Part shown: piece by piece, positions 5,558-6,725 of the stretch
Layout of the letters: the number at the start of each line of letters is the position of its first letter
How positions within the stretch are numbered: position 1 is the first letter of the stretch
Translations under genes and position numbers: made by a program
NCBI GenBank assembly: GCA_024230695.1
Contig: JAAERC010001261.1
Span: 1-6,725, forward strand
From: Candidatus Zixiibacteriota bacterium
GTDB lineage: Bacteria; Zixibacteria; MSB-5A5; GN15; PGXB01
DNA length: 6,725 bases
Direction: 5' to 3'
Notes under the pieces: generated by a model
What the model was told of the DNA's origin: nothing
What the model saw: only the letters and a program-made list of their open reading frames with translations
Databases searched by the model: none

Positions 5558-6211
5558 ATGGAAATGGCTGATTTAATTGGAATTTGGTTAGGCGCTTTTT
5601 TAACCCTCGGTATTATCTCATTTTTATATGGTGATAATCCCTGGTATAAATTGAGTGAGGCGATCTTTGTTGGTGCCTCGGCCGGATACTGGTTTATCAC
5701 TCTTTTTTGGGATAATATTTACGGCAAATTTTATGTTGGTGTCACCGAAAACCATGAATATATGTTACTGGTCGGTGGTGTCCTTGGATTTTTGATGCTG
5801 ATGCGTCTTATTTCTAAGATCGGTTGGATATCCCGCTGGCCGCTGGCTTTTGTGGTTGGTGCTATTGCCGGATTCTATCTGATTAACTATTTTTCATCAA
5901 ATGTGATGCGACAAGTTGAATCGACTATTTTGCCATTATTTGCTACTGGCTATGGAAATGATATATTTTCGGCATCATTTGGTGAAGTCATTTCAAATAT
6001 TGTAATTGCAGGTGGAACTTTTACTGGCTTGGTCTATTTCTTCTTCTCCAAAGAACACAAAGGTGTTTTTGGCGGGACCGCCAAGGTTGGAATCTGGGTT
6101 ATTATGATAACCTTTGGGGCTTCATTCGGATACACTGTGATGAGCCGTATGTCCCTACTGATCGGTCGTATGGATTTCATCTTCGGTGACTGGCTGGGGC
6201 TGATCAAATAA
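5558..6211 (+). CDS. Six-TM membrane protein with conserved GDNPWYKLSEAIFVG motif
   Basis: A 217-residue integral membrane protein. Segments are about 6-24, 33-50, 67-84, 94-111, 143-162 and 173-192. The loop and second segment, GDNPWYKLSEAIFVGASAGY (residues 25-44), match from memory a motif of the kind 'DNP.Y+..E..FVG..AGY' seen in hypothetical membrane proteins of Chloroflexi and other candidate phyla; none has a known role to my knowledge. Start choice: ATG at 5558 has AGGA (5544-5547) ten bases upstream; TTG at 5552 and ATG at 5564 are in frame and possible. The gap to the previous gene is 27 bases and to the next gene two bases. The protein ends just after a hydrophobic or amphipathic C-terminus (MDFIFGDWLGLIK) with no long tail. 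It probably forms part of the membrane core together with the other 6-TM protein of the operon. Confidence 0.77.
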   Translation: MEMADLIGIWLGAFLTLGIISFLYGDNPWYKLSEAIFVGASAGYWFITLFWDNIYGKFYVGVTENHEYMLLVGGVLGFLMLMRLISKIGWISRWPLAFVVGAIAGFYLINYFSSNVMRQVESTILPLFATGYGNDIFSASFGEVISNIVIAGGTFTGLVYFFFSKEHKGVFGGTAKVGIWVIMITFGASFGYTVMSRMSLLIGRMDFIFGDWLGLIK

Positions 6212-6213
6212 CG

Positions 6214-6725
6214 ATGCCAGCCTATTTAAAACCTTTTCGGGTTGTTTCTATCTTTGGAATTTCTTTTATAATTTTATTTTTTATGACTTCTCTGGCAATT
6301 GGCCAGGAGACAGAAGAAATTACTGCTGATTCAATTGATATTTTTGTTCCGATTTCTGCAACAAACGTTGTTGCTGTTGATCATGTTTATGATCGGGGTG
6401 ATGCCGTTGATCTTTCATGGACATTATCAACTGATGATGATAAAATCGGCGAATATAAAATCTTCCGTGCCGAAGAGGGCTCTCCTGATTTTGTGGAAGT
6501 TGGCTTGGTGATGCCCTGCAATACTTCCTTTACGGATAAATCTGTGGAGAGCGGACAAAGTTATATATATAAAATTATGGTTGTATATGGTGGCGGTGTT
6601 GTTGAATCGAAACCATCTGCGATTGTTATTCCGGACACTGAATTTATTAACTGGAATCTGCTGAATCTATTTGTAATTGGTCTGCTTATTGCCGGTGCGG
6701 TAGTTTATTTTATTGCGCATGCAAA
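6214..6725 (+). CDS. Second FN3-TM protein, paralogue of the operon's first gene (3' end cut by window)
   Basis: The frame from ATG 6214 stays open to the window edge (170 complete codons). Residues 1-30 are a signal peptide (VVSIFGISFIILFFMTSL, probable cleavage after AIG30). Residues about 48-140 are an FN3-like domain with VDLSWTLSTDD, EYKIFRAEEG, SFTDKSVESGQSYIYKI and ESKPSAIVI. A TM segment lies at about 150-167 (LNLFVIGLLIAGAVVYFI), followed by AHA and a basic or polar codon. It aligns along its whole visible length with residues 1-200 of the protein at 2538-3830: the shared pattern is 'SW..S.DD', 'YK.FRA', 'DF.E.G', 'N.F.IG', 'YFI..A'. The missing part is therefore likely a second DUF6754-like cytoplasmic domain. 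The start is two bases after the previous stop; no strong binding site is seen (GGGG about 14 bases upstream), so translational coupling is likely. Confidence 0.8.
   Translation, partial: MPAYLKPFRVVSIFGISFIILFFMTSLAIGQETEEITADSIDIFVPISATNVVAVDHVYDRGDAVDLSWTLSTDDDKIGEYKIFRAEEGSPDFVEVGLVMPCNTSFTDKSVESGQSYIYKIMVVYGGGVVESKPSAIVIPDTEFINWNLLNLFVIGLLIAGAVVYFIAHA

Noticed and set aside
6299..6511. + strand 70-codon frame inside the last gene
   Set aside because: It is a shadow in another frame of the open signal peptide-FN3-TM gene starting at 6214, which has a far better protein sequence and operon position.

Overview
The window looks like a piece of chromosome from an uncultured, AT-rich, diderm bacterium. 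The evidence for a diderm is an outer-membrane beta-barrel gene (PorV/PorQ type), a lipoprotein signal and several Sec signal peptides. The PorV-like protein and the set of membrane proteins on the right recall candidate phyla around the FCB group (Zixibacteria-like), with relatives of the membrane set also remembered from Chloroflexi-type genomes. That placement is from memory and is tentative. All convincing genes are on the + strand.

Left part (1-1175): the 3' end of a PorV/PorQ-family outer-membrane protein overlaps a small lipoprotein with an NTF2-like/DUF4878-type body. A strong hairpin closes this pair. The lipoprotein signal peptide contains an imperfect 20/19-bp tandem duplication. 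Middle part (1176-1835): one lone gene of unknown function, mostly helical and soluble. The gap at 1836-2499 holds no credible protein gene. It is packed with palindromic repeats: two related elements in opposite orientation, a GGACAGACA hairpin, a CCCACAGC hairpin, a 10-bp tandem repeat and a 77-bp element with perfect 12-bp inverted ends. A possible promoter (TTGACA/TATAAC) follows.

Right part (2500-6725): a tightly spaced membrane operon. It may begin with a 13-codon leader peptide that has a good ribosome binding site; its stop overlaps the TTG start of the first large gene. The order is: secreted fibronectin-III domain + TM + DUF6754-like cytoplasmic domain + TM; a 6-TM protein; a protein with three TMs, an alpha/beta soluble domain and a final TM; another 6-TM protein; and a second signal peptide + FN3 + TM protein, a paralogue of the first, which runs off the window. 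Gaps inside the operon are 2 to 27 bases and there is no internal terminator, so the products probably work together as one envelope complex. Its function is unknown to me. This conserved but uncharacterised module is the most interesting content of the window.
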